Assembly: GCA_964511665.1 (NCBI GenBank) | Contig: CAZEHA010000057.1 | Span: 1-21,767, forward strand | Source of the DNA: JAGOEF01 sp964511665 | GTDB taxonomy: Bacteria; Bacteroidota; Bacteroidia; Bacteroidales; ML635J-15 | Direction of reading: 5' to 3' | DNA length: 21,767 nucleotides | Shown here: positions 7,187-14,493 of the stretch, piece by piece | How the letters are laid out: every line of letters starts with the position of its first letter | Position numbering within the stretch: position 1 is the first letter of the stretch | Notes under the pieces: model-generated | Database searches by the model: none | Seen by the model: only the letters and a program-made list of their open reading frames with translations | Told to the model about the DNA's origin: nothing | Translations under genes and position numbers: made by a program

Positions 7187-8893
7187 ATGAAAACATTTGA
7201 AGAACTGGGCATTCAGCCCGAAATTATTAAAGGAATCAGCGAATGTGGTTTCGACTTGCCATTGCCTGTTCAGGCAGAAGTAATCCCTTTGTTGCTGGCC
7301 CGCAACAGCGATGTGTTGGCATTGGCACAAACAGGAACAGGTAAAACAGCAGCCTTTGGCTTGCCCGTAATTCAACAAACCGACACAGGGCGAAATCAGC
7401 CTCAAACACTAATATTAAGCCCTACACGTGAACTGTGTTTGCAAATCACCGACGATTTAAAAGATTATTCGAAATATCTCGATCGTATTAAAATTTTGGC
7501 AGTGTACGGAGGATCCAGCATCGAAACCCAAATTAAGGCACTGCAACAGGGTGTTCATATTATTGTGGCCACGCCCGGAAGACTTATCGACCTTATCGAG
7601 CGAAAAGTGGTGAAGCTTGGCGAAATAAAAACCCTTATTCTCGACGAAGCCGACGAAATGCTGAACATGGGCTTTACCGAAAGCATCAATAAAATAATGG
7701 GCTATCTGCCCGGAAAAGTTCAAACTTTGTTGTTCTCGGCTACTATGCCGGGTGAAATCGCCCGTATTGCCGACACATACATGCACGAACCTGTTCGTAT
7801 TACTATAGGAAAGCAGAATACGGGTGTTGGCACCATCAGGCATTTGTGTTTTACCGTACAGGCAAAAGATAAGTATTTGGCGCTGAAGCGAATAGTAGAT
7901 TACTACCCCGAAATTTATGGTATTGTTTTTTGCAGAACCCGACGCGAAACCCAGGAAATTGCCGACAAACTGATGGCCGACGGGTACAATGCCGAGTCGC
8001 TGCATGGCGATTTGTCGCAGGCACAGCGCGATGCTGTGATGCAGAAATTTCGCATTAAACATATACGCTTGCTGGTTGCTACCGATGTGGCCGCGCGTGG
8101 CATCGATGTGAATAACCTTACACATGTTATAAACTACAATCTTCCGGATGATGCCGATGCCTATACCCATAGGAGCGGACGCACCGGTAGGGTTGGCAAA
8201 GCAGGTATCTCGGTGGCAATAGTCCATCTGAAAGAAAAATCGCAGATAAGGCTTATCGAAAAAAACAGCGGCATACAGTTCCAACATATCATGGTGCCAT
8301 CGGGTAAGGAAGTGTGTATAAAACAATTGTATCATCTTGTCGATAAAATCGAAAAGGTAGAAATTGAACACGACGAAATTGCATCGTACCTGCCCGAAGT
8401 GTATCGTAAACTGGAATGGCTCGATAAGGAGGAGTTGATTAAAAGACTGGTTTCGGTTGAGTTTAATCGATTCTTGTTGTACTATAAAAACACCCGCGAC
8501 CTGAATGTGAGCGACGACAGAATGATGTCGGAATCGCGCAATCAGAGATCGGGCAAAGACTTTGACAAAAAACTGGCCGCCGGTGCAAAACCTGCAGCCG
8601 GATACACCACCATGTTCATCAACATTGGCCGCTCCGATGGTTTGTATCCGAATATGCTAATCGATATGCTGAAAAAAGAAACAGGCATGAAATTGAAAAT
8701 CGGAAAAATTGATTTGTTTAAGAATTTTTGCTTGTTTGAATTGCAGACGAATCTGATTCCGGTGCTTGTTGGCGCATTTGATGATGTGTATTTGGGGCAA
8801 CGTAAAATTGTTGTGAAACAAGACGAGCAGAATGTTACATCGCAGGCCAAAACCAAAGAAAAAAACTTCGCAAAACAACGTAATCGTCACTGA
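7187..8893 (+). CDS. deaD: DEAD-box ATP-dependent RNA helicase with DbpA-type RNA-binding domain
   Basis: The 568-residue protein contains the full SF2 core: Q motif (residues 3-35), AQTGTGKT (47-54), PTREL (79-83), TPGR (129-132), DEAD (153-156), SAT (184-186), IVFCRTR (246-252), ATDVAARGID (298-307) and HRSGRTGR (328-335). A linker leads to a DbpA-like domain at about 474-546, then a basic tail (KTKEKNFAKQRNRH) that adds RNA affinity. This architecture is that of DeaD/CsdA and DbpA, which unwind short rRNA or mRNA duplexes in ribosome assembly and cold adaptation. The next gene is a single-RRM protein about 220 bp downstream with its own promoter, so the two form an RNA-handling neighbourhood rather than a strict operon. 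DeaD versus DbpA naming is less certain than the class. Confidence 0.93.
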   Translation: MKTFEELGIQPEIIKGISECGFDLPLPVQAEVIPLLLARNSDVLALAQTGTGKTAAFGLPVIQQTDTGRNQPQTLILSPTRELCLQITDDLKDYSKYLDRIKILAVYGGSSIETQIKALQQGVHIIVATPGRLIDLIERKVVKLGEIKTLILDEADEMLNMGFTESINKIMGYLPGKVQTLLFSATMPGEIARIADTYMHEPVRITIGKQNTGVGTIRHLCFTVQAKDKYLALKRIVDYYPEIYGIVFCRTRRETQEIADKLMADGYNAESLHGDLSQAQRDAVMQKFRIKHIRLLVATDVAARGIDVNNLTHVINYNLPDDADAYTHRSGRTGRVGKAGISVAIVHLKEKSQIRLIEKNSGIQFQHIMVPSGKEVCIKQLYHLVDKIEKVEIEHDEIASYLPEVYRKLEWLDKEELIKRLVSVEFNRFLLYYKNTRDLNVSDDRMMSESRNQRSGKDFDKKLAAGAKPAAGYTTMFINIGRSDGLYPNMLIDMLKKETGMKLKIGKIDLFKNFCLFELQTNLIPVLVGAFDDVYLGQRKIVVKQDEQNVTSQAKTKEKNFAKQRNRH

Positions 8894-8997
8894 TAACAGC
8901 ATTGGCTATTGTTACATTATTTGCATGGTTTCTATACTATGTTTTCATAATGTCAATACGAAATTGAGTGGTATTTGCCTGTTTTTTAAGAAATTTG

Positions 8998-9028
8998 TTG
9001 CTTTTCAATGAAAATTATACTATTTTTG
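8998..9028 (+). promoter_or_regulatory. Promoter of the RRM protein gene (TTG-N20-TATTTTTG)
   Basis: A TTG at 8998-9000 is followed after 20 bp by TATTTTTG at 9021-9028. Both boxes and spacing match the Bacteroidota housekeeping promoter, the best full match in the window. The start would fall near 9035, giving a leader of about 80 nt. Confidence 0.65.
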
Positions 9029-9080
9029 TGTTAACAGTAGTAACACGCAACCAGTCGCCATGAGCTTTCATTGTAAATAC

Positions 9081-9102
9081 TATTGTTGCAGTATTAACAA
9101 TA
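9081..9102 (+). promoter_or_regulatory. Hairpin in the RRM-gene leader
   Basis: TATTGTT (9081-9087) and AACAATA (9096-9102) are perfect 7-bp inverted arms around an 8-nt loop. The hairpin ends 12 nt before the ATG, where it could affect ribosome access or be bound by the RNA-binding protein itself. That function is inferred from position only. Confidence 0.4.
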
Positions 9103-9114
9103 AATTTAATTTTT

Positions 9115-9399
9115 ATGAACATTTTTGTCGCTAAGCTGAGTCCTGCGGTTACCGCTCAGGATTTGCAATCGTTGTTCGAAAAATACGGAGAAGTGGCCTC
9201 GGCAAAAGTCATTATGGACAAAGCCACCGGTTTTTCGAAACGCTACGGCTTTGTTGAAATGAACAATGATGATGAGGCCAAATTAGCCATTCAAGAGTTA
9301 AATAACTCTCAGTTCGAAAACAGTGTTATCGTTGTAAAACAATCGCTGCCAAAAGATGAGTACGATCAACAACGGAAACCTATGCGCCCCCGCGAATAA
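9115..9399 (+). CDS. Single-RRM RNA-binding protein
   Basis: This 94-residue protein is one RNA recognition motif plus a short charged tail. RNP2 is IFVAKL (residues 3-8) and RNP1 is KRYGFVEM, with the aromatic residues that stack on RNA bases. The beta-alpha-beta order is complete and the tail (about 78-94) is rich in Lys, Arg, Gln and Pro. Such small RRM proteins are abundant in Bacteroidota and are proposed to act as general single-stranded RNA binders, in a group that lacks a clear Hfq in many members. A strong promoter and a leader hairpin precede it and a DEAD-box helicase gene lies upstream. The RNA targets cannot be told from sequence. Confidence 0.92.
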   Translation: MNIFVAKLSPAVTAQDLQSLFEKYGEVASAKVIMDKATGFSKRYGFVEMNNDDEAKLAIQELNNSQFENSVIVVKQSLPKDEYDQQRKPMRPRE

Positions 9400-9546
9400 T
9401 CTATCCATTTTTTAGGGTACATTAGTGCCGGGTGTAACATATACAGTGTCAGAATTTGTTGCAAGTGCCTTCGATGGATGTTTGTGTAACATCTTCTTGT
9501 GCCATATTACAACTGTTATTGTCGTTAATGGCTTGTGCTAACTCTG

Positions 9547-9770
9547 CCAATGACGTATTATTAAATTTGGGAATTCGGAATACAGGAGACAGAATACAGA
9601 AGGGGCTTTTTGCTGTGCGATAGAAAACTGCTGCTCCGAGAGAATATTAAAACCCGAGCCGGAGCATAATATTATTTGATTGCCAGCCAAGCCTTCTGTA
9701 TTCTGTCTTCTTACTTCTGTATTCTGATTCCTTACACCACGTCATTTCATATTGCATTAATTGCCCCAAT
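9547..9770. repeat. Structured intergenic repeat, copy 1
   Basis: The core 9547-9727 is repeated at 9957-10137 with 12 mismatches in 181 bp (93% identity, no gaps, offset 410). It has inverted ends: the left arm 9578-9602 (GAATACAGG...CAGAAG) faces a right arm starting at 9693 (CTTCTGTATTCTGTCTTC). The centre has two further inverted pairs. Similarity resumes at 9745-9770. There is no coding capacity. It looks like a miniature, hairpin-forming dispersed repeat, but whether it is mobile is unknown. Confidence 0.75.
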
Positions 9771-9792
9771 AATTATCCCTCAGGGTAGCAAC

Positions 9793-9931
9793 ACCCCTGT
9801 CATGCTGAGTACTGGAGCGCAGCGAAAGGCTGAATTTATACTGAGGCTCTCGAAGTATCGAAGCATGGGCAGGGGTACTGAAAACGGCTTCGGAGTCACC
9901 CTTCGATATTTGGGGTGCCTCAGCATAAATT
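9793..9931. repeat. REP-like palindromic segment between the repeat copies
   Basis: Two imperfect inverted repeats overlap here. One pairs ACCCCTGTCATGCT (9793-9806) with AGCATGGGCAGGGGT (9862-9876). The other pairs two 31-nt arms, 9833-9863 and 9901-9931, whose outer 15 bp have one mismatch and whose inner 8 bp (TATCGAAG/CTTCGATA) are perfect. The words CATGCTGAG and TCGAAGCATG are typical of dispersed palindromes common between genes in Bacteroidota; that link is from memory. Confidence 0.65.
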
Positions 9932-9956
9932 ACCGCTTCACTTCGTTTCGCTACTA

Positions 9957-10220
9957 CCAATGACGTATTATTAAATTTGGGAATTCAGAATACAGGAGAA
10001 AGAATACAGAAGAGGCTTTTTGCTGTGCGATAGAAAACTGCTGCTCCGAGAGAATATTAAAATTCAAGCCGGAGCATAATATTGTTTGATTGCCAGCCCC
10101 CCCTTCTGTATTCTTACTTCTTACTTCTGTATTCTGACTTCTGACTTCTGACTTCTGTATTCTGTCTCCTGTATTCTTTAAACCTCCTTACTTCATATTG
10201 CTTTTATTACCATAAAATTT
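9957..10220. repeat. Structured intergenic repeat, copy 2 with expanded tail
   Basis: This is the second copy of the 181-bp core (9957-10137). Its tail is about 37 bp longer than in copy 1, owing to a tandem heptamer GACTTCT (three units, 10136-10156) and extra CTTCTGTATTC-like words. Homology to copy 1 resumes at 10192 (TTCATATTGC). The segment 10152-10176 is the exact reverse complement of the copy-1 left arm 9578-9602 (25 nt). Confidence 0.75.
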
Positions 10221-10281
10221 GCCTTCAGTTGGCTTAACTAATATTTTTTAAAAACATCTACAGTGGTTTAAATATTAGTTT

Positions 10282-10289
10282 TAGTTTTG
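10282..10289 (+). promoter_or_regulatory. -7 box of lnt
   Basis: TAGTTTTG matches TAnnTTTG and lies 25 bp before the lnt ATG. No clear -33 TTG is present at the usual distance. Confidence 0.45.
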
Positions 10290-10314
10290 TTGTTGGTAAT
10301 ATTTCTATTGCATT

Positions 10315-11943
10315 ATGAAGCTTCGATGGTATTATAAATTATTGCTCAGTGTTCTTTCGGCTGTATTGCTCAGCGCCGGATGGACAGACTTTGGTCTTGG
10401 TCCCTTGGTGTTCTTGGGTTTGGTTCCACTGCTGATTATTGCAGAATCGATGTCGGTTCGAAACAATGCATCAAACACCAATATGTTCCTGTGGAGTTTT
10501 ATTGCGTTTTTGTTGTGGAACGCCATCACTACTTGGTGGATCTATCATTCAACTTTGTTTGGAGCTATTGCCGCTATAGTATGTTCCGCCTTACTTATGG
10601 CTATGGTTTTCGATATGGGTTGCCGTATCAGCCGCAAAATGGGCACACCGCAATCGTATATGGCTTTGATAAGCTTTTGGCTATCGTTTGAGTTCTTGTT
10701 TATGAATTCTCAGATATCGTGGCCCTGGCTGATTCTGGGAAATGCCTTTGCCAATAATATTAGTTTGGTGCAGTGGTACGAATTCACCGGGCATTTAGGC
10801 GGAAGCTTGTGGGTGTTAGTGATTAATGTGTTGTTGTTCAGATTGTTAATGGCTTTTATGAATACATTGGGTCGGCAAAAAATTATCCGATTTTCGTTAA
10901 TCACAACATTGGTTCTTGTTATACCGATTACTTTTTCAATTATTCGCTATTACACCTACTCCGAAGAAATCAATCCGGTGGATGTACTTGTTTTTCAACC
11001 TAATATCGATCCGTATAACGAGAAGTTTACCACCCCGGCCATCGACCAGCTTACCGATATGCTGCATCTCATCGAGAGTAAAATGGATGACAAGGTTGAT
11101 TTTATTGTTGGTCCCGAAACGGCTATCCCTACCGGCTTTTGGGAAGATGATGTTGACAACGAATCGAGTTTACTCTATCTTCGTTCGTTTTTAGATTTGT
11201 ATCCCAATGCCTCTATGATTATCGGGGCAAACACACGTATTTATTACGAGAACGGGAATGGCAAAACCAAAACAGCAATGCGCCTGGGTAACACAGCTCA
11301 CTGGTACGACCTTTTCAATACCGGTGTTTTTATCGATACTTCGCCACGGGTGCAGATATATCACAAAAGCAAGCTGGTACCCGGAGTAGAAATGATGCCT
11401 TACCCCGAAGTATTGGGTTTTTTGGGTGAAATGGCTGTTGACCTTGGCGGGATGCAAGGGAGTCATGGAACCCAGTTACACCGCACACCCATGATGCGTG
11501 TTGCCGACAGTTTGCAGGTGGGAACAGCCATTTGTTATGAATCGGCATACGGAGAGTTTTTTTCCGAATTTGTGAGAAATGGTGCGGGTTTTATGTGCAT
11601 TATAACCAACGACGGTTGGTGGAGTAATACTCCCGGTCATAGGCAGCACAAAAGTTTTGCGTCGCTGCGTGCCATCGAAACAAGGCGCAGTATAGCCCGT
11701 TCGGCAAATACCGGTATAAGTTGCTTTGTAAATCAGCGCGGCGACATTCTTCAACCCACTAAATGGTGGACTACCGATGTTATCAGAGCACAAATAAATA
11801 TAAACCACCGGTTGACGTTTTATACACGATATGGCGATTATCTGGCGCGCATGTCGTTGGTGCTTTCGGCAGTGTTGATACTAATGAGTATAAGCCGGTG
11901 GATAATGAAAATTACCCGTAGAAAAAGTACAACAATCAGTTAA
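10315..11943 (+). CDS. lnt: Apolipoprotein N-acyltransferase
   Basis: The 542-residue protein has about six N-terminal membrane helices (residues 8-210), a periplasmic carbon-nitrogen hydrolase domain (about 222-500) and a final helix (514-532), the layout of Lnt. The nitrilase triad is visible: Glu268 in VGPETAIP, Lys351 in YHKSKLVPGVE and Cys407 in GTAICYES. Glu359, Tyr408 and Glu409 match further residues needed in the Escherichia coli enzyme. The usual LVPFGE reads LVPGVE here, a local change that keeps the Glu spacing. Lnt adds the third acyl chain to the N-terminal cysteine of lipoproteins in the inner membrane. Its own promoter sits just upstream, and the gene ends 21 bp from the convergent ridA. 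Confidence 0.95.
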   Translation: MKLRWYYKLLLSVLSAVLLSAGWTDFGLGPLVFLGLVPLLIIAESMSVRNNASNTNMFLWSFIAFLLWNAITTWWIYHSTLFGAIAAIVCSALLMAMVFDMGCRISRKMGTPQSYMALISFWLSFEFLFMNSQISWPWLILGNAFANNISLVQWYEFTGHLGGSLWVLVINVLLFRLLMAFMNTLGRQKIIRFSLITTLVLVIPITFSIIRYYTYSEEINPVDVLVFQPNIDPYNEKFTTPAIDQLTDMLHLIESKMDDKVDFIVGPETAIPTGFWEDDVDNESSLLYLRSFLDLYPNASMIIGANTRIYYENGNGKTKTAMRLGNTAHWYDLFNTGVFIDTSPRVQIYHKSKLVPGVEMMPYPEVLGFLGEMAVDLGGMQGSHGTQLHRTPMMRVADSLQVGTAICYESAYGEFFSEFVRNGAGFMCIITNDGWWSNTPGHRQHKSFASLRAIETRRSIARSANTGISCFVNQRGDILQPTKWWTTDVIRAQININHRLTFYTRYGDYLARMSLVLSAVLILMSISRWIMKITRRKSTTIS

Positions 11944-11964
11944 TACTGTACCTAACCCGTTTTA

Positions 11965-12339
11965 TTATTTGGCTGCAATGGTTTCAATCTCGACCAATGC
12001 GCCCAACGGCAAGCCTTTCACGGCAAATGCTGCACGGGCAGGTGGGTTTTCGGCATAGTATTTTCCGTACACTTCGTTCATGGCTTTGAAATATTCCATG
12101 TCGGCAAGTAAACAAGTCGATTTTACCACGTTTGCAAAACTGTAACCGGCTTCGTGCAATATCGCCTCAATGTTTTTCATTACCTGCTCGGTTTGGGCTG
12201 TGATGCCTTCGGGAATGGTTCCTGTTTCGGGATTAATGGGTACCTGCCCCGAAATAAACAGCATGCCGTTGATTTCGATGGCCTGACTGTAAGGTCCGAT
12301 GGCTTTTGGAGCCTTGTCGGTGTGGATAATTTTTTTCAT
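11965..12339 (-). CDS. ridA: RidA family enamine/imine deaminase
   Basis: The 124-residue protein has the usual RidA length. Its signatures are the N-terminal AIGPYSQAI (13-21), SGQVP (30-34), the reactive-arginine motif NPPARAAFAV (Arg102) and the C-terminal VEIETIA (Glu119). RidA is a trimer that hydrolyses reactive 2-aminoacrylate and other enamines released by PLP enzymes, protecting those enzymes from damage. It follows buk by 11 bp and is therefore probably the third gene of the ptb-buk transcript. A direct role in butyrate formation is not implied. Confidence in the family is high; the subfamily name is by similarity. Confidence 0.92.
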   Translation of the reverse strand: MKKIIHTDKAPKAIGPYSQAIEINGMLFISGQVPINPETGTIPEGITAQTEQVMKNIEAILHEAGYSFANVVKSTCLLADMEYFKAMNEVYGKYYAENPPARAAFAVKGLPLGALVEIETIAAK

Positions 12340-12350
12340 TCTAATACAAG

Positions 12351-13430
12351 TTATTTATCATAAACTTTGGGTTGCATTTCGCCTTTTAGTACCATCAGGC
12401 CGTTCATAGCCAGTGCCAACATTTCGTCTTCGCCCGGATATATTTTTACGGGTGCAATAAAACCGGTCATTTCTTCGATGAAACCGCAGAACTGTTTGTT
12501 GTATGCAATGCCACCGGTAAGTAAAATCCCATCAACATTCCCTTTTAAAACGGCTGCTAACGAGCCAATTTCTTTTGCTACCTGATATGCCATAGCGTCG
12601 GAATAGAATTGGGCTTTCGTATCGCCTTGGTTGCATCGTTTCTCTATTTCGTAAGCGTCGTTCGTCCCCACATAGGCTACAAATCCACCTTGTCCGGTAA
12701 TCATTTTTTTAATTTCGGCTTCGGTATATTTTCCGCTCAAGGCAAGTTTTACCAGTTGCCAGGCCGGTAGTGTTCCCGAGCGCTCGGGAGAGAAAGGTCC
12801 TTCGCCGTTAAGTGCGTTATTTACATCAACTACATTCCCTTTTTCGTGGGCACCAACCGAAATACCACCGCCCAGATGCACCACTATAAGGTTCAGGTTT
12901 TCGTACTGTTCATTTATATCGGCAGCATAGCGCCGGGCAATGGCCTTTTGGTTCAGGGCATGAAAAATAGATACTCTTTCGAAGTTCGGATGACCGGCAA
13001 CACGGGCTATGTCGTTCATTTCGTCGACCACCACCGGGTCGGCAATATATGCTTTCACATTGTTTAAACTGCAGGCAATGTCGTCGGCAATCAATCCACC
13101 CAAATTCGAGGCATGTTCTCCCATAGGGGGATTAAACAAATCGCGCTTCATGGCTTTGTTAACTTCAAAAATACCTGACGTAACCGGATGTATCAAACCA
13201 CCACGTCCCACAATAATATCGATATTGTTTATGTCTTCGTTGGCATCTTTCAATTCCTGCAAAATGGTTTCTTTGCGAAATTCATACTGCGATGCTATGG
13301 TTTTAAAAGGAGCCAGTTCTTCGGCACTGTGTTTAATGTTCTTAAGAAAGGCTTTCTCTTCGTTTTCGAATACGGCAATCTTAGTAGAGGTCGATCCCGG
13401 ATTGATGGCTAAAATTCTGAATTTTTTCAT
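12351..13430 (-). CDS. buk: Butyrate kinase
   Basis: The 359-residue acetokinase-family protein begins ILAINPGSTSTK (6-17), the phosphate-binding first strand. It has VGRGG (74-78), the Asp131 region (IADPVVVDEM), HALNQKAIARR, HLGGGISVG (185-193), ERSGTLP (216-222) and TGGIAYN (305-311). These features and the length separate butyrate kinases from the longer acetate kinases. It converts butyryl phosphate and ADP to butyrate and ATP in the cytoplasm. It lies 21 bp after ptb, whose product makes its substrate, so the pair is the classic Ptb-Buk butyrate route. Branched-chain acyl phosphates are possible alternative substrates. Confidence 0.93.
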   Translation of the reverse strand: MKKFRILAINPGSTSTKIAVFENEEKAFLKNIKHSAEELAPFKTIASQYEFRKETILQELKDANEDINNIDIIVGRGGLIHPVTSGIFEVNKAMKRDLFNPPMGEHASNLGGLIADDIACSLNNVKAYIADPVVVDEMNDIARVAGHPNFERVSIFHALNQKAIARRYAADINEQYENLNLIVVHLGGGISVGAHEKGNVVDVNNALNGEGPFSPERSGTLPAWQLVKLALSGKYTEAEIKKMITGQGGFVAYVGTNDAYEIEKRCNQGDTKAQFYSDAMAYQVAKEIGSLAAVLKGNVDGILLTGGIAYNKQFCGFIEEMTGFIAPVKIYPGEDEMLALAMNGLMVLKGEMQPKVYDK

Positions 13431-13451
13431 GTGTTATTATTAGTCATTAAA

Positions 13452-14354
13452 TTATTTCATCATAGCTGCAGCAAATGCTATCGACAGTAGTTTGGCTTCT
13501 TCGCTGTCGGCACGCGATGTGAGTACTATTGGGCATTTGGCTCCGGTAATAACTGCTGCCGAGGTGGCTCCTCCCATAAACGAGAACATTTTATATAATA
13601 TGTTCGCGGCATTCAATTCGGGGGCTACCAATATATCGGCATCGCCACCTACTTCGCTTACGATTTTCTTCTGTTCGCATGCTTCTTTCGATACAGCATT
13701 GTCGATTGCCAGCGGGCCATCGATAATGCAGCCTTTTATCTGACCCCTGCGGTTCATCTGGGTAAGCATGGCAGCATGCACTGTACTCTCTATTTTAGTG
13801 TTAACCACTTCAACAGGGCTGATAATAGCCACTTTTGGATTCGCTACACCTATGCCGTGCATTGCCTCTACAGCATTGTTGATAATTGCTGCTTTTTCGT
13901 GAAACTCCGGCGCAACATTCATGGCAGCATCGGTAACGCCAATGATTTTATGATAGTAGGGCGATTCGAAAAGGGCAAAATGCGACAGGGTGTCTCCCTT
14001 TCGCAGACCTATTTCTTTGTCGAGCACAGCTTTAAGTAGCACGGCAGTTGCCACCATGCCTTTCATGAGCAGGTCGGCCTTGCCTTCGCGCACCAAACTT
14101 ACCGCAAGGCGGCTGGCTGCTGCATCGTTGGGTTCATCAATTACGGTGAATGTATTCGCATCGAAGCCGATTTCGCCGGCCATGGCCAAAGTCTGAGTTT
14201 TGTCGCCAACCAGTATGGGGCTTACAATGTTTAATTCTGTGGCACGGTGCACAGCTTCAAGCACGTGTTTGTCGGCCGAAGCAGCAACGGCTATTCTGCG
14301 AACGCCTTTTTGTTTCGCAATATCTATGAGTTCTTCCAATTTTTGTAAAGCCAT
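13452..14354 (-). CDS. ptb: Phosphate butyryltransferase
   Basis: The chosen start gives 300 residues, the usual Ptb length. An upstream ATG at 14465 in frame would add 37 Cys/Phe/Tyr-rich residues, but it lies inside the terminator hairpin and is rejected. Motifs of the phosphate acetyl/butyryl transferase family are present: SPILVGD (45-51), KGMVATA (98-104), DGPLAIDNA (212-220), APELNAANILYK (244-255) and LTSRADS (278-284). The enzyme swaps CoA on butyryl-CoA for phosphate. It heads the ptb-buk-ridA unit, which has its own candidate promoter between the pta-ackA terminator and this start. Confidence 0.92.
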   Translation of the reverse strand: MALQKLEELIDIAKQKGVRRIAVAASADKHVLEAVHRATELNIVSPILVGDKTQTLAMAGEIGFDANTFTVIDEPNDAAASRLAVSLVREGKADLLMKGMVATAVLLKAVLDKEIGLRKGDTLSHFALFESPYYHKIIGVTDAAMNVAPEFHEKAAIINNAVEAMHGIGVANPKVAIISPVEVVNTKIESTVHAAMLTQMNRRGQIKGCIIDGPLAIDNAVSKEACEQKKIVSEVGGDADILVAPELNAANILYKMFSFMGGATSAAVITGAKCPIVLTSRADSEEAKLLSIAFAAAMMK

Positions 14355-14391
14355 CGTATTCCTGTTTTTATTTGTTAAATCATCGACTGAA

Positions 14392-14420
14392 TAAAAATAT
14401 AAATAATTTGCGAGATACAA
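14392..14420 (-). promoter_or_regulatory. Candidate promoter of ptb-buk-ridA
   Basis: On the minus strand TTG (14418-14420) is followed after 18 bp by TATTTTTA (14392-14399), one mismatch from TAnnTTTG. It sits between the terminator of the upstream operon and the ptb ATG at 14354, just where an independent promoter is needed. Confidence 0.4.
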
Positions 14421-14437
14421 AATAAACCGCAAAAAAC

Positions 14438-14477
14438 AAAAAACGCAACATGATCTTAGTGTCATATTGCGTTTTTT
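14438..14477 (-). terminator. Intrinsic terminator of pta-ackA
   Basis: Two 16-nt arms, 14438-14453 and 14462-14477, are inverted repeats with a single mismatch (AAAAAACGCAACATGA against TCATATTGCGTTTTTT) around an 8-nt loop. On the minus strand it starts 16 bp after the ackA stop codon and continues into a T-rich tract (TTTTTTGTTTTTTG). The A/T-flanked arms could also act on the plus strand. Confidence 0.85.
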
Positions 14478-14493
14478 AGCAAAACTGTGTCAA

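Larger units (their letters stand above)
9400..10314. other. Non-coding repeat nest between the RRM gene and lnt
   Basis: No convincing gene lies in this 915-bp stretch. Bases 9400-9546 are unique sequence with nothing recognisable except a 9-mer GTGTAACAT seen twice. From 9547 the region holds two copies of a structured repeat on either side of a palindromic REP-like segment, each listed separately. The end (about 10220-10314) is AT-rich and carries the lnt promoter. A 95-codon open frame at 9676-9963 lies wholly inside the repeats and is not believed. Confidence 0.75.

Noticed and set aside
7457..8371. 304-codon open frame on the minus strand within the helicase gene
   Set aside because: It lies fully antisense to a helicase with all motifs intact, its translation shows no recognisable domain, and such shadows are common opposite biased coding sequence.
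9676..9963. 95-codon open frame between the repeats
   Set aside because: It is made entirely of repeat and palindrome sequence, has no promoter of its own and its translation resembles no known protein.
9547..10220. CRISPR array
   Set aside because: There are only two long copies 410 bp apart plus a 7-bp microsatellite. There are no short regularly spaced repeats and no cas genes.
14355..14465. 37-residue N-terminal extension of ptb
   Set aside because: The extra residues are Cys/Phe/Tyr-rich and unlike the family, and the upstream ATG lies within the arms of the terminator. The 300-residue form matches the usual Ptb length.
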